DNA of 64,000 nucleotides from Paenibacillus kobensis NBRC 15729 (GTDB taxonomy: Bacteria; Bacillota; Bacilli; Paenibacillales; Paenibacillaceae), in the NCBI RefSeq assembly GCF_004000825.1, contig NZ_BILZ01000006.1, positions 1 through 64,000 on the forward strand, in the 5' to 3' direction. Positions 10,801 to 18,600 of the stretch are shown here, piece by piece. The translations under genes and the position numbers were made by a program. Every line of letters starts with the position of its first letter. Position 1 is the first letter of the stretch. The notes under the pieces were generated by a model. It was not told where the DNA came from. It ran no database searches and saw only the letters and a program-made list of their open reading frames with translations.

Positions 10801-11271
10801 CTATTTCACGACGAGCGTCGTTTTCATATATTCGTGGCCGGTGCCGCAATACTCGTTGCATAGAATGAGGTAGGTACCCGGCTTGTCGAACGTATGGCTG
10901 ATATGGCTTATCTCGCCTGGCACGATCATCATATTGACGTTCGTACCGACGATCGAGAACCCGTGTACAACATCTGAGCTTGTAACGGTGAAATCAACCG
11001 TCGATCCGGCTTCAACTTCGTAAGTAGCCGGATCGTAGCCGAAGGCATAGGCCACCATAGCCGCTTCATAATGCCGGTCGCCGATTAATTGAAAGCCCGG
11101 CTTATCGAACGGTGCCGTCTCCGTCACTTTGGCAGGATCAATCGTGTGATGATGCTCGCTCGGCGGCTGAATGCCCATGCTGAAAGCCATCGTGCCAAGC
11201 ACGATCAGGAAGACTGCCAGCATGGAGATGCCGATCGCAAGCCACATTTTCTCTAGTCGATGCAAATGCAT
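10801..11271 (-). CDS. cbaB: ba3-type cytochrome c oxidase subunit II (CuA)
   Basis: 156 residues: one N-terminal membrane helix (about 10-35), then an extracytoplasmic cupredoxin. The CuA site is complete: an upstream His in SDVVHGF and the loop CNEYCGTGHEYM (Cys138, Cys142, His146, Met149). It accepts electrons from cytochrome c and passes them to subunit I. Start at 11271 is supported by AAAGGGGAG; the longer reading to 11349 lacks a site and overlaps the upstream gene. The short length is typical of ba3 subunit II. Confidence 0.93.
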   Translation of the reverse strand: MHLHRLEKMWLAIGISMLAVFLIVLGTMAFSMGIQPPSEHHHTIDPAKVTETAPFDKPGFQLIGDRHYEAAMVAYAFGYDPATYEVEAGSTVDFTVTSSDVVHGFSIVGTNVNMMIVPGEISHISHTFDKPGTYLILCNEYCGTGHEYMKTTLVVK

Positions 11272-11287
11272 GAGTGTCCACTCCCCT

Positions 11288-11449
11288 TTAATTTCGAACG
11301 ATGAATAGTACGAACACGCCGATCCAGGATATGGCGATGAAAGCGCCAAGCAGCAGAACGGAGACGAACGTCCCTTTCAGCGCTGGCTCATCCCCCTTCT
11401 TCACAGGCGCATCTTGTTTCGTATGATGCTGCTGTTGCGTACCGGACAT
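11288..11449 (-). CDS. ba3 oxidase small subunit IIa-like protein
   Basis: 53 residues: a polar Gln/His/Lys-rich head and a single membrane helix (about 27-50) ending FIVRN. Position and architecture match subunit IIa, which in Thermus ba3 oxidase supplies the helix missing from the short subunit II. Start at 11449 follows CAGGAGG at 8 bases. First gene of the oxidase operon. Confidence 0.8.
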   Translation of the reverse strand: MSGTQQQHHTKQDAPVKKGDEPALKGTFVSVLLLGAFIAISWIGVFVLFIVRN

Positions 11450-11571
11450 ATGGATAACCTCCTGTTCGTCGATTATGGATTCATTGTATGGAATCGTCTG
11501 CACTGGATCTGTGAGCAACGTCACAAAATCCCAGCTGCAGTTGTGTATAAATCGTGAATTGGTCATACGAA

Positions 11572-11609
11572 AGCCCCATCCGTTTCTCCTGCGAGATCGA
11601 ACGGGGCTC
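11572..11609 (-). terminator. Hairpin between ackA and the oxidase operon
   Basis: AGCCCCAT (from 11572) pairs with ACGGGGCT (to 11608), with a wobble pair, around a long loop. The minus-strand tail CTTTCGTATG is a weak T tract. It is a probable weak terminator for acetate kinase, allowing partial read-through into the oxidase genes. Confidence 0.4.
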
Positions 11610-11656
11610 CTGGACTGCGAGTATGATCCCATCTTTGTGACTATGGAATAAGCAAG

Positions 11657-12835
11657 CTATGATTCATTCGACACAGCGGCAAGACTGTCGTTTGCCATAT
11701 AGAACGACTGAGCAGGTCTCGCGAGCTGGAACATATCGCGCGCCATGACGATTTCTTCATTCGTCGGAATAACCATCACTTTCGTCGGAGAATACGGGCT
11801 GCTAATGAGCCGCTCTGAATGGCCCGAACGGTTCGCCTCCGTATCGACGTAGACGCCGGCGAATTCAAGGCCAGAGCAGATCCTTTCCCGAATCTCGGCA
11901 CTGTTCTCCCCGACACCTGCGGTGAATATAATGCCGTCCGCACCGTTCAACCGGGCGAAATAGAGCCCGATATATTGGTGAAGCTTAGCAATAAACATGT
12001 CCAGAGCGAGTCTTGATCGCTCATGCCCTTCGCCAGCCGTCTTGAGCAGATCCCGAATGTCATTGCTGACGCCGGATATGCCCAGCAGCCCGCTCTGATG
12101 GTTCAGCATATGCATAACCTCTTCCGTCCCGACTCCTTCCAGCCGCTCCAAGTAAGGGATGACGGCCGGGTCGATATTGCCGCTTCTCGTCCCCATCGTA
12201 ACGCCGGCCAGCGGAGTCAATCCCATCGACGTGTCATACGACTGTCCGTAACGGATTGCCGTCACGCTTACGCCGTTGCCAATGTGACAGCTGATCAACC
12301 GCAGCTTCTCCAGCGGCATCCCCATCAGGTCCGCAGCTCGCTGCATCACATACCGGTGGCTTGTGCCGTGGAAGCCGTATTTGCGGATCTTATGCTTGCT
12401 GTAATACTCGTAGGGTATCGAATACAAATAAGAGGTCGGCGGCATCGTCTGATGGAAGCTTGTGTCGAATACCGCTGCATGCGGGATCGCAGGATAATGG
12501 AGCTGGGCGAGCCGGATTCCCTCCAGATTGACCGGATTGTGCAGCGGTGCAAGATAGGAGATCGACTCCATGCGCCGCAGCACATCCTCATTCAGCAGCA
12601 CGGATTCCGGAAACAAATCCGCGCCGTGTACAACACGGTGAGCCATCATATCGACATCGTGGCCGATGAGCCGGAAGATCGAATCCAGCAGCGCTTGGAA
12701 CGACTGATCCGGCTCCCTCCTTTCATTGCCTTCCTGCAGCAGCCTCTCAGTTGGCATTTCATACAGCTTATACTTCACTGAGCTGCTGCCGCAGTTCAGA
12801 ACGAGTACCTTGCATGACGTTGAAGTTGAATCCAT
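11657..12835 (-). CDS. ackA: Acetate kinase
   Basis: 392 residues, full family length. The ASKHA-fold signatures are present: N-terminal phosphate loop VLNCGSSSVK (11-20), HRVVHG, the PLHNP loop, YGFHGTSHRYV around residue 155-165, and GNGVSVTA followed by the GLTPL.GVTMGTRSG nucleotide segment. It interconverts acetyl phosphate plus ADP and acetate plus ATP. No phosphotransacetylase gene is adjacent, so it works with an enzyme encoded elsewhere. Start ATG 12835 follows GGAAGG. It lies between the DoxX-like gene and the terminal oxidase on the same strand. Confidence 0.95.
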   Translation of the reverse strand: MDSTSTSCKVLVLNCGSSSVKYKLYEMPTERLLQEGNERREPDQSFQALLDSIFRLIGHDVDMMAHRVVHGADLFPESVLLNEDVLRRMESISYLAPLHNPVNLEGIRLAQLHYPAIPHAAVFDTSFHQTMPPTSYLYSIPYEYYSKHKIRKYGFHGTSHRYVMQRAADLMGMPLEKLRLISCHIGNGVSVTAIRYGQSYDTSMGLTPLAGVTMGTRSGNIDPAVIPYLERLEGVGTEEVMHMLNHQSGLLGISGVSNDIRDLLKTAGEGHERSRLALDMFIAKLHQYIGLYFARLNGADGIIFTAGVGENSAEIRERICSGLEFAGVYVDTEANRSGHSERLISSPYSPTKVMVIPTNEEIVMARDMFQLARPAQSFYMANDSLAAVSNES

Positions 12836-12891
12836 CGGTCGACCTTCCTTCCATGAACGGAATCTGCGTATGTTTCTGCAAGGATGTGCGA

Positions 12892-13446
12892 TTATCTCGG
12901 GATTATCGTGCCTTTATGGACCGTGTCTTGCCCTTTTGGATTCGCGTCCTGCTTGCGCGTCAGCTTCGCCCATATTTTACGAAGGAGAGGGAGCAAGAAG
13001 GCGTCAAGACCAAACCGTTCTGCATTCGTACCCGCTGTGAAAATCACAAAGCCAAGCAGCAGCAGCCAAGGGTTCGTGCTTACGGTGCCCGCGAACATGA
13101 ACAAGAAGTTGAGCAGCATGCCGAAGAATGCAGCCGTTAACGTCAATCCGCCGACCAGGATGCCTAATCCGATGAGAAACTCGCCGAGCGGAATTAAGAA
13201 GTTGATTACCTTCACGTTCGGCAAAGCAAAATGCTCGATGAAATACGTATAATTCGGGAATAGCACCTCGCTCGTCGCTTTGTCGACGACTGGTTTATTT
13301 ATGGCATTGTTCAGGAAGCCCGTTGCATCGAAACCGTCTTTCAACTTATCGAAGCCATGCGTTAGCCAAGTCCAGCCGACATAAATCCGAAGCAATGTAA
13401 TCGCAACAGCCGCCCATACGTTTTGTTTGAAGAACCTCATCACCAT
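12892..13446 (-). CDS. DoxX-family membrane protein
   Basis: 184 residues with four hydrophobic helices. The family core is recognisable: a first helix TLLRIYVGWTWLTHGFDKL, a variable outer loop (about 40-75), then LGEFLIGLGILVGGLT and two further helices. The family includes thiosulfate:quinone oxidoreductase subunits and poorly defined quinone-linked proteins. ATG 13446 is chosen because GAGAGGAG sits 9 bases upstream; ATG 13455 is too close to that site. Its neighbours (oxidase, cupredoxin) suggest a respiratory-chain role, which is inference. Confidence 0.85.
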   Translation of the reverse strand: MVMRFFKQNVWAAVAITLLRIYVGWTWLTHGFDKLKDGFDATGFLNNAINKPVVDKATSEVLFPNYTYFIEHFALPNVKVINFLIPLGEFLIGLGILVGGLTLTAAFFGMLLNFLFMFAGTVSTNPWLLLLGFVIFTAGTNAERFGLDAFLLPLLRKIWAKLTRKQDANPKGQDTVHKGTIIPR

Positions 13447-13562
13447 GAGGGTCATCTCCTCTCGAATCTTAATTAACTTGTGAAAATAATCACATACTGT
13501 AGGTGAAATGACGACTCTCCCTTCACATCATCCGGGAAGAGCCGCAAGTTGTTGCTGTTCTG

Positions 13563-13952
13563 CTATTCGACAATGAGTTTGCCGGTCATCTCGGTATGGC
13601 CTCCGCCGCACATCATGTTGCAGAAGTACTTAAATTCACCGGACTTATCTGCCGTGAAAGTAACCGATTGATTCCCTTTCACTTCCTTGTCATAGCCGTC
13701 AATCTTAAGCGTATGGTTGCCTTGGCTGTTCACCAGTTTAATCGTTACCTTGTCGCCCTTCTTCACTTTGATTTCCTTCTGGTCGAATGTAAAGTTCTTC
13801 GCATCGACCGTAACCGTTGTACCGCCGCCTGCATCGTCGCTAGCGGTTGCGGCCGCCGGACTGGATGAGGTCTCCTTATCGCCTCCGCCGCATCCCGCAG
13901 TTACGAGCGCGATCGTCATTAGTAACGCCATTGTGCAAATCCATTTGTTCAT
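13563..13952 (-). CDS. Lipoprotein cupredoxin with CuA-like ligand set
   Basis: 129 residues. A lipobox TAGC places the lipid-modified Cys at 21; a Ser/Ala-rich tether (25-45) leads to one cupredoxin domain. Candidate ligands are His80 (GNHTL) and the loop CNMMCGGGHTEM, giving Cys111, Cys115, His119 and Met122. The C-x3-C-x3-H-x2-M spacing is that of a binuclear CuA centre, not of a blue copper protein with a single Cys. Start at 13952 follows AAGGAGG. It lies upstream of the DoxX gene and ba3 operon, so an electron carrier to the oxidase or a CuA copper donor is plausible. Confidence 0.85.
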   Translation of the reverse strand: MNKWICTMALLMTIALVTAGCGGGDKETSSSPAAATASDDAGGGTTVTVDAKNFTFDQKEIKVKKGDKVTIKLVNSQGNHTLKIDGYDKEVKGNQSVTFTADKSGEFKYFCNMMCGGGHTEMTGKLIVE

Positions 13953-14071
13953 CGTCTGTTCCTCCTTCGATTGAATGTCTTTATCATATCCAATACTTTC
14001 ATAAAACATTGTGATAAAAATCACAAAATAGCAACTGTCATTAATTCGACACAATTCTTGAGTTGAAGCAC

Positions 14072-14110
14072 ATGACAAAAAGCCGCCTAGGACGTGATCC
14101 TAAGCGGCTT
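14072..14110 (-). terminator. Terminator after the small frameshifted gene
   Basis: Minus-strand stem formed by 14110-14096 and 14093-14080 (AAGCCGCTTAGGATC with its near-complement), then TTTTTGTCATG. It begins about 20 bases after the stop at 14131. Confidence 0.85.
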
Positions 14111-14130
14111 CTTCAGCTTAATTCCTTGAT

Positions 14131-14282
14131 TCATCTTCCTGCCGCAACGATCCTCCCGTTCCGGTCTACGGCTCGAAACACGACCCCGCCGGGACCGGTC
14201 GACGGAACGTCGGCCATTCCTGCTGCGTAACCCTTCTCCACAATCCAGCCGATAATCTTCGTCTCTTCATTCTGCCCTCCAT
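14131..14282 (-). pseudogene. Small (about 50-residue) gene with an apparent frameshift near its start
   Basis: From about 14273 leftward a frame reads NEETKIIGWIVEKGYAAGMA..., continues through a Gly/Pro-rich VPSTGPGGVVF and ends GRIVAAGR with TGA at 14131-14133. It looks protein-like and runs straight into its own terminator. That frame has no ATG, GTG or TTG near its 5' end. The only ATG behind a strong site (GAGGAGGAG, ATG at 14282) is one frame off: removing one base in the GAGGGCAG stretch would join them. Possibilities are a real frameshift, a sequencing error, or initiation at the internal GTG (IVEKG) or ATG (MADVP). Function unknown. Confidence 0.4.
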
Positions 14283-14306
14283 CTCCTCCTCAAGGAGGAT
14301 GAGTCC

Positions 14307-14969
14307 TTAGCAAACCGCTTCGGACTTACCGAATTTGACGACTTTATCGTCTTTGAATTCAAACCAGGTATATACCTTCTGATCGCCGTATAACCACCGT
14401 CCGTCGCTGCTTTCATCCTCGTTCGGCTCTCCGTATTGGACGTGCACAAAGCTTCGGCTGGAACCGACCGTCACACCGCGGTACGTCTTCAGTACGGGCT
14501 TCGACACTTCGATCGATCCGGCATTCGTCATCGTTACCCCGTCGAATGTATACGTCATAAGTTCTGATGCCATGCATTCGTTGTGTTCTTTGCTTACTGT
14601 ACGAGGCTTGCCTAGCAGCTTGGCGTAATACTGAGCGTTGTTCGACTCCCCGATTAGAACGTCGTATGGCAGGAAGCTTTCATGGTTCACATGCTTGCCG
14701 ATGTTGACCCAGCCGTCAGACAGATCGAATCTTTTGCCCAAATAATGGGACAGCTTCTCGACGTCAAGATACGTCTTGTTCTCATACAGCAGTGAACGGT
14801 CCGCATACACGTTTCCCTCAACGTAGACCATCGCATCTGCCATCGCTGCGCTGACAGGCTTCGTATAGACAGATGCGCTCGATCGGTCATTGTCAACCGT
14901 ACCGAACCAGTACCCAGCAGCAAATGTGAATAGAAGAGCACCAACTGTTATCATCCGCTTCATTTTCAT
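14307..14969 (-). CDS. Secreted or membrane-anchored protein of unknown function
   Basis: 220 residues. A hydrophobic N-terminal segment (MKMKRMITVGALLFTFAAGYW) acts as signal or anchor. Residues of the form MVYVEGNVYADRSLLYENKTYLDV resemble the stalk-like repeats of copper-amine-oxidase-N-type domains found in many Paenibacillus surface proteins, but only one weak copy is present. The C-terminal half has YGEP...DGRWLYG and ends in Cys. Start 14969 is set by GGAGG upstream. No partner is evident; the PurO-like gene lies upstream with its own terminator. Confidence 0.65.
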   Translation of the reverse strand: MKMKRMITVGALLFTFAAGYWFGTVDNDRSSASVYTKPVSAAMADAMVYVEGNVYADRSLLYENKTYLDVEKLSHYLGKRFDLSDGWVNIGKHVNHESFLPYDVLIGESNNAQYYAKLLGKPRTVSKEHNECMASELMTYTFDGVTMTNAGSIEVSKPVLKTYRGVTVGSSRSFVHVQYGEPNEDESSDGRWLYGDQKVYTWFEFKDDKVVKFGKSEAVC

Positions 14970-14991
14970 CGTGTACCTCCATTCGTTTCGA

Positions 14992-15020
14992 TATGAAGAA
15001 AGCCGCATGAATGCGGCTTC
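14992..15020 (-). terminator. Terminator of the PurO-like gene
   Basis: AGCCGCAT (15001-15008) and ATGCGGCT (15011-15018) form a tight hairpin; on the minus strand it is followed by TTCTTCATATC. Confidence 0.65.
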
Positions 15021-15046
15021 CAATCACTCCGTCTGGCGTTCGAGTC

Positions 15047-15778
15047 TTACTTTGAATACTGGTTTCGAATGATGACGCTTGCCTCTCCCGAATGTACGTC
15101 AATCGTCTTCACCAGCAATGCAATTCGATTGTCTTCATTCAGAAGATCCCAATACTGCTTCGCAAGCGAATCTGCCTTGCCTGCAAGCTTTACCTCGAAC
15201 GGTTCTCCTGCAAAAGTCGGCAGCGGCTCGGCGTTAGCCGCATAAGTATGGATGCAATGCCCGATGCCGGGTACAGCCTGTTCGTAGTTATAATAAAACC
15301 GTCCGCAGCTGCCGCGTTCGTTGATTCGTTTCAAAATCGACAACTGGTACGCATACCGGGCGTCCGCCGTCGTATCGACAAGACCGGATATGCGGGGCGT
15401 ATAGTTCGGTTCGTCCGGTTCATACGTTCGGGTAAGCAGTGCGTCCTCTAACGTACCACCCTTCGTGATCGAATCGAAGATCGTATCGGTCTGATCGCCG
15501 TTCGATACGATATGGCGGCCATCCGCCGACTTCAGCGGATAGTAAATGATAAGCGACGGATCGGACAACTTAGCCGGATCGACCGCCTCATTTTTGACGA
15601 AATCGCCTTCGATGACGAACTTTCGGTTGCGGCTGTTGACGCTGCGCCCCATGATCCAATAGATTTGAACGATATGACGGGAATCCTCGGATAATCCGAT
15701 GACGATTCCGCGTCCTGGATATGGGTTGCCGGCGATACGCTCAAGATTGTGCTGTGCCTTCTGTTCGGTATTAGGCAT
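15047..15778 (-). CDS. PurO-type IMP cyclohydrolase
   Basis: 243 residues matching the IMP cyclohydrolase family first known from archaea (Ntn-hydrolase-like fold). Recognisable elements are NPYPGRGIVIGL and VQIYWIMGRSVNSRNR near the N-terminus, with further conserved segments DPSLIIYYPL and TYEPDEPNYTPRISG. It would close FAICAR to IMP, the last purine step normally done by PurH in bacteria. Start 15778 follows GAGGAG; an alternative ATG at 15799 overlaps the GNAT stop as ATGA but has no site. PurN lies about 740 bases away on the other strand. It may be an auxiliary or salvage cyclohydrolase. Confidence 0.8.
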   Translation of the reverse strand: MPNTEQKAQHNLERIAGNPYPGRGIVIGLSEDSRHIVQIYWIMGRSVNSRNRKFVIEGDFVKNEAVDPAKLSDPSLIIYYPLKSADGRHIVSNGDQTDTIFDSITKGGTLEDALLTRTYEPDEPNYTPRISGLVDTTADARYAYQLSILKRINERGSCGRFYYNYEQAVPGIGHCIHTYAANAEPLPTFAGEPFEVKLAGKADSLAKQYWDLLNEDNRIALLVKTIDVHSGEASVIIRNQYSK

Positions 15779-15795
15779 TGATAGAACGGCTCCTC

Positions 15796-16293
15796 TCATC
15801 GATTCAGCTTGTAATAATAAAGACCGTCACGCAGTTGTTCTTCCCGTTCGAAATTCAATTTCGATAATAATTTCTGGCATTGGCTATTGGCGGTTTCGAC
15901 CGTCGCTTCGATATAATCCAAGTTCATCAGCTTGAATCCAATCTTAACGACTTCGCCAAGCGCTTCCTGCATATAGCCTTGTCCCCAGTGCTTGCTCGAC
16001 AGATCGAATCCGATCTCGGCCCTCGCGCCGTCTGTATCCGCAACCCAACAATGATAGCCGCATGTACCCACTAATTCGCCCGTCATTAACGAAAACAAGC
16101 CATATCGGCACCCGCTGTCATCAAGGTGAAATTGAATGATTTCCTTCGCCTCCTGCAAGCTCTGGCAAGGCTCGATATCCATGAACCGGGTCACGTCCGC
16201 ATCGGAGAAATGGCGGAAAATCGCAGGTGCATCCTCGATCGTTAGCTCTCTTAGCAATAATCTCGTAGTCTGAATTGGAGGAAAATGAATCAC
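15796..16293 (-). CDS. GNAT N-acetyltransferase (RimJ/RimL-like)
   Basis: 165 residues. TTRLLLRELTIEDAPAIF is the usual start of the RimJ/RimL branch; the acetyl-CoA site is in EIGFDLSSKHWGQGYMQEAL, with GQGY as the pyrophosphate loop. Starts at GTG 16293 behind AGGGAG. It overlaps or abuts the PurO-like gene and is probably cotranscribed with it. The substrate is not predictable. Confidence 0.85.
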   Translation of the reverse strand: MIHFPPIQTTRLLLRELTIEDAPAIFRHFSDADVTRFMDIEPCQSLQEAKEIIQFHLDDSGCRYGLFSLMTGELVGTCGYHCWVADTDGARAEIGFDLSSKHWGQGYMQEALGEVVKIGFKLMNLDYIEATVETANSQCQKLLSKLNFEREEQLRDGLYYYKLNR

Positions 16294-16445
16294 GTTGACG
16301 GCTCCCTAAATGCAAATTTATAAGAAAGATTTCACTACTATTCGGCATCATTTGTCAAAATCCTTGCGAAAAAGCGAGATTTGTAAATGATAAGGACATT
16401 CGAGCGAAATGACTGGTTTCTACAACCCTATATATTTACCCATAA

Positions 16446-16475
16446 TTGAAGAGAATCTGACCCTCATGCTATGAT
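16446..16475 (+). promoter_or_regulatory. Sigma-A type promoter of purN
   Basis: TTGAAG (16446-16451), an 18-base spacer and TATGAT (16470-16475) lie about 40 bases upstream of the purN start codon. Confidence 0.6.
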
Positions 16476-16515
16476 ACACGAATAAGATGTTATTTATCGT
16501 TAAGGAAGTGTTGTC

Positions 16516-17124
16516 GTGGAAACGCTCAAACTCGGATTTCTAGCCTCGCACGGCGGGAGCAACGTCAATGCCATTATTCAAGCTTATGAGAATGGCCAGC
16601 TGTTAGCGGTTCCTTCTGTCGTCATCAGCAACAACTCGGGGGCAACTGCGCTTGAACATGCCCGCAGCGCGGGTCTGCCCGCCTATCATATTAGCGCCAA
16701 TGCTCATCCCGATCCGGAGGAATTAGACCAACAAATCTTGCATGCGCTTCGCAAGCATGAGGTCAATCTCGTCATTCTGGCAGGCTATATGAAAAAAATC
16801 GGACCGCAGACGCTGCACGCCTATAGCGGCCGCATCTTGAACGTCCATCCTTCTTTGCTCCCCCGCCACGGCGGCCACGGCATGTTCGGACGGGCCGTTC
16901 ATGAATCCGTTCTTCAATCCGGCGATGAGATGACAGGCGTTACGATCCATCTCGTCAATGAAGAGTACGACGAAGGCGCGATTGCTGCGCAATTCGAAGT
17001 GCCCGTCATGCCAGGCGATACCGTCGATACGCTTGCCGCACGAGTTCTGGCCCAGGAGCATTTCGCCTACGCGGAGACGATCAACCGAATTGCACGCGGC
17101 GAGATTGATTTGGACAAGCTGTAG
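16516..17124 (+). CDS. purN: Phosphoribosylglycinamide formyltransferase
   Basis: 202 residues. Conserved formyltransferase features: LGFLASHGGSNVNAI at the N-terminus, VVISNNSGATALEHA, the catalytic NVHPSLLPRHGGHGMFG loop (Asn/His pair) around 112-130, and TGVTIHLVNEEYDEGAIAAQ with the catalytic Asp. It transfers formyl from 10-formyl-THF to GAR in purine synthesis. Starts at GTG 16516 after AAGGAAG. It stands outside a pur operon, so it may be a second copy or the pathway may be dispersed here. The GGHGMFG variant is that of a distinct PurN subgroup. Confidence 0.9.
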   Translation: METLKLGFLASHGGSNVNAIIQAYENGQLLAVPSVVISNNSGATALEHARSAGLPAYHISANAHPDPEELDQQILHALRKHEVNLVILAGYMKKIGPQTLHAYSGRILNVHPSLLPRHGGHGMFGRAVHESVLQSGDEMTGVTIHLVNEEYDEGAIAAQFEVPVMPGDTVDTLAARVLAQEHFAYAETINRIARGEIDLDKL

Positions 17125-17148
17125 CACCGCACCGAATAGCCGATTTAA

Positions 17149-17180
17149 AAAGCTGCGCATCAGACTGATGCGCAGCTTTC
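17149..17180. terminator. Bidirectional terminator between purN and yjdF
   Basis: AGCTGCGCAT (17151-17160) pairs with ATGCGCAGCT (17168-17177), flanked by AAAA on the left and TT..TC on the right, so it can stop both purN and the leftward yjdF. Confidence 0.8.
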
Positions 17181-17202
17181 TCGGTTTGAGTCGCAATGAT
17201 TG

Positions 17203-17619
17203 CTAACGTCCACGATGCTTGTCCTTGGATTTTTGAATTCTGCGTTCCCGCTTCCACTCGGCCAATTGCTCTTGCTGCAGCCGGCCGGACACCTGCCGCT
17301 CCCGTTTCCGGGCTTCAAGCTCCTTCTTGACCGCATCCTGCGCATACGACGAGACGCCTTTCCTTGCAAGTTCCCGCGCCGCCTGTCGGGCAAGGCGCTT
17401 CGGATTCATCGTGCCTGCCGGCTTACGAATCGATTCTACCGAGACCCTCGACCGCTCCATCAACGCCATCATCTCATGATGAACGAATGACAATACCTGC
17501 GCATCCTTCGGCTCATCGCCGAACAAATGTCTGCAGGCTTGCAGCCGGTTGCTCTCCTCCCGTTCGACAATGCCGACCCATAGCTTCATGCTCTCATCCC
17601 AAAATACAGTTAGCTTCAT
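17203..17619 (-). CDS. yjdF: YjdF-family (DUF2992) protein
   Basis: 138 residues. The N-terminal MKLTVFWDESMKLWVGIVERE and the LFGDEPKDAQVLSFV segment are typical of YjdF. The C-terminal half (about 70-138) is a highly charged Arg/Lys/Glu helix. Its biochemical role is unsettled in the literature; it is known chiefly as the gene controlled by the yjdF riboswitch, which binds azaaromatic compounds. That fits the structured leader found here, where the ribosome site GAGGGGGAAG can be masked. Confidence 0.85.
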   Translation of the reverse strand: MKLTVFWDESMKLWVGIVEREESNRLQACRHLFGDEPKDAQVLSFVHHEMMALMERSRVSVESIRKPAGTMNPKRLARQAARELARKGVSSYAQDAVKKELEARKRERQVSGRLQQEQLAEWKRERRIQKSKDKHRGR

Positions 17620-17623
17620 AGAG

Positions 17624-17745
17624 CTTCCCCCTCATGTACTGCTCGGAGCGACGGACATCCCGAGGGGGGAAGGCTACGGATACACGGACGAATCATTGCC
17701 CCGTGCACGCCCGGACTACCAACCGGGCCGTGATTTTACTCTCCA
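17624..17745 (-). promoter_or_regulatory. yjdF riboswitch (azaaromatic-sensing) leader
   Basis: Directly before yjdF. Reading the minus strand, a stem CACGGCCCGG ... CCGGGCGTG (17732-17706) is followed by a conserved-looking region with CCGTAGCC. CTTCCCCCCTC (17672-17662) is then complementary, with one bulged base, to the ribosome site GAGGGGGAAG (17633-17624). This gives a clear translation-control switch: ligand-bound structure versus masked ribosome site. Assigned from gene context and architecture; the aptamer consensus was not checked computationally. Confidence 0.75.
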
Positions 17746-17796
17746 TTCATGATCAGTATATCGGATCGATACCGAATAATGGAAGCCTAAACCGTC

Positions 17797-18522
17797 CTAA
17801 TCTTCATCTTCATCTTCGGCGAATAACTCTCGCAGCACCGTTGTGCGATTTTCCAGAAACCGGCGCGTAAGAATGTAGTGCAGCGTATCCTCATACTTTA
17901 CCGGACGTATCGGCTGTTCGTCGAAATCGAGGATTTGCGCATCAGGATAACCGAGCAGGATAGGCGAATGCGTCGCAATAATGAACTGCGCCTGATCCTC
18001 TAAATCTTTCATAATACGAAGCAGCGCAAGCTGCCGGGCCGGAGACAGCGCCGCCTCCGGTTCGTCGAGCAGATAGATGGCCTTCTTGCCGAAGCGATGC
18101 TTGAACAAAGACAGAAACGCTTCGCCGTGCGATTGCTTATGGAGCGATTTGCCCCCATAATATTGAAGCGCCCCTGGTACTGTGTCCAAATGAGAGGCAA
18201 ATTGATAGAACGTTTCGGCGCGCAGAAAAAAACCGTTCGTTATTTTCGGCATCCAAGACAGCCGGAGATGTGCGCCTAACGCAGAATGCGCGGCGTCGAC
18301 GTCATATGTATTATTTTTGCCACCGCCCGCTGTATGAAAGCCGCATTGATCAGCTATCGCCTCCAGCAGCGTCGATTTGCCTGAACCGTTCTCGCCGACG
18401 AAGAACGTGACCTGATGGCTGAATGCCAGCGTATCGATCGCCCTTATTGCCGGGATCGAGAAGGGATAGGCTGACGTTTCGGACTCTTCATGCCGCATTA
18501 CCGTCACACTGCGCAAATACAT
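17797..18522 (-). CDS. AAA/ABC-type ATPase
   Basis: 241 residues. Walker A GENGSGKST lies around 43-51 (FFVGENGSGKSTLLEAI), a signature-like SHGEAFLSLF at about 130, Walker B AIYLLDEPEAALSP and a switch His in IIATHSPIL. This is the compact RecF/ABC-like ATPase seen in stand-alone COG3910-type proteins; there is no membrane partner here. The C-terminus is acidic (EDEDED). Start ATG follows AAGGAGGG. Substrate or partner unknown. Confidence 0.85.
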   Translation of the reverse strand: MYLRSVTVMRHEESETSAYPFSIPAIRAIDTLAFSHQVTFFVGENGSGKSTLLEAIADQCGFHTAGGGKNNTYDVDAAHSALGAHLRLSWMPKITNGFFLRAETFYQFASHLDTVPGALQYYGGKSLHKQSHGEAFLSLFKHRFGKKAIYLLDEPEAALSPARQLALLRIMKDLEDQAQFIIATHSPILLGYPDAQILDFDEQPIRPVKYEDTLHYILTRRFLENRTTVLRELFAEDEDED

Positions 18523-18600
18523 AGGTTCCCTCCTTGCTCTCGCTATAGATGGTCACTACTTTACCGCGTGACGGGCTGGAAGTCCAGATGCAAACGAACC

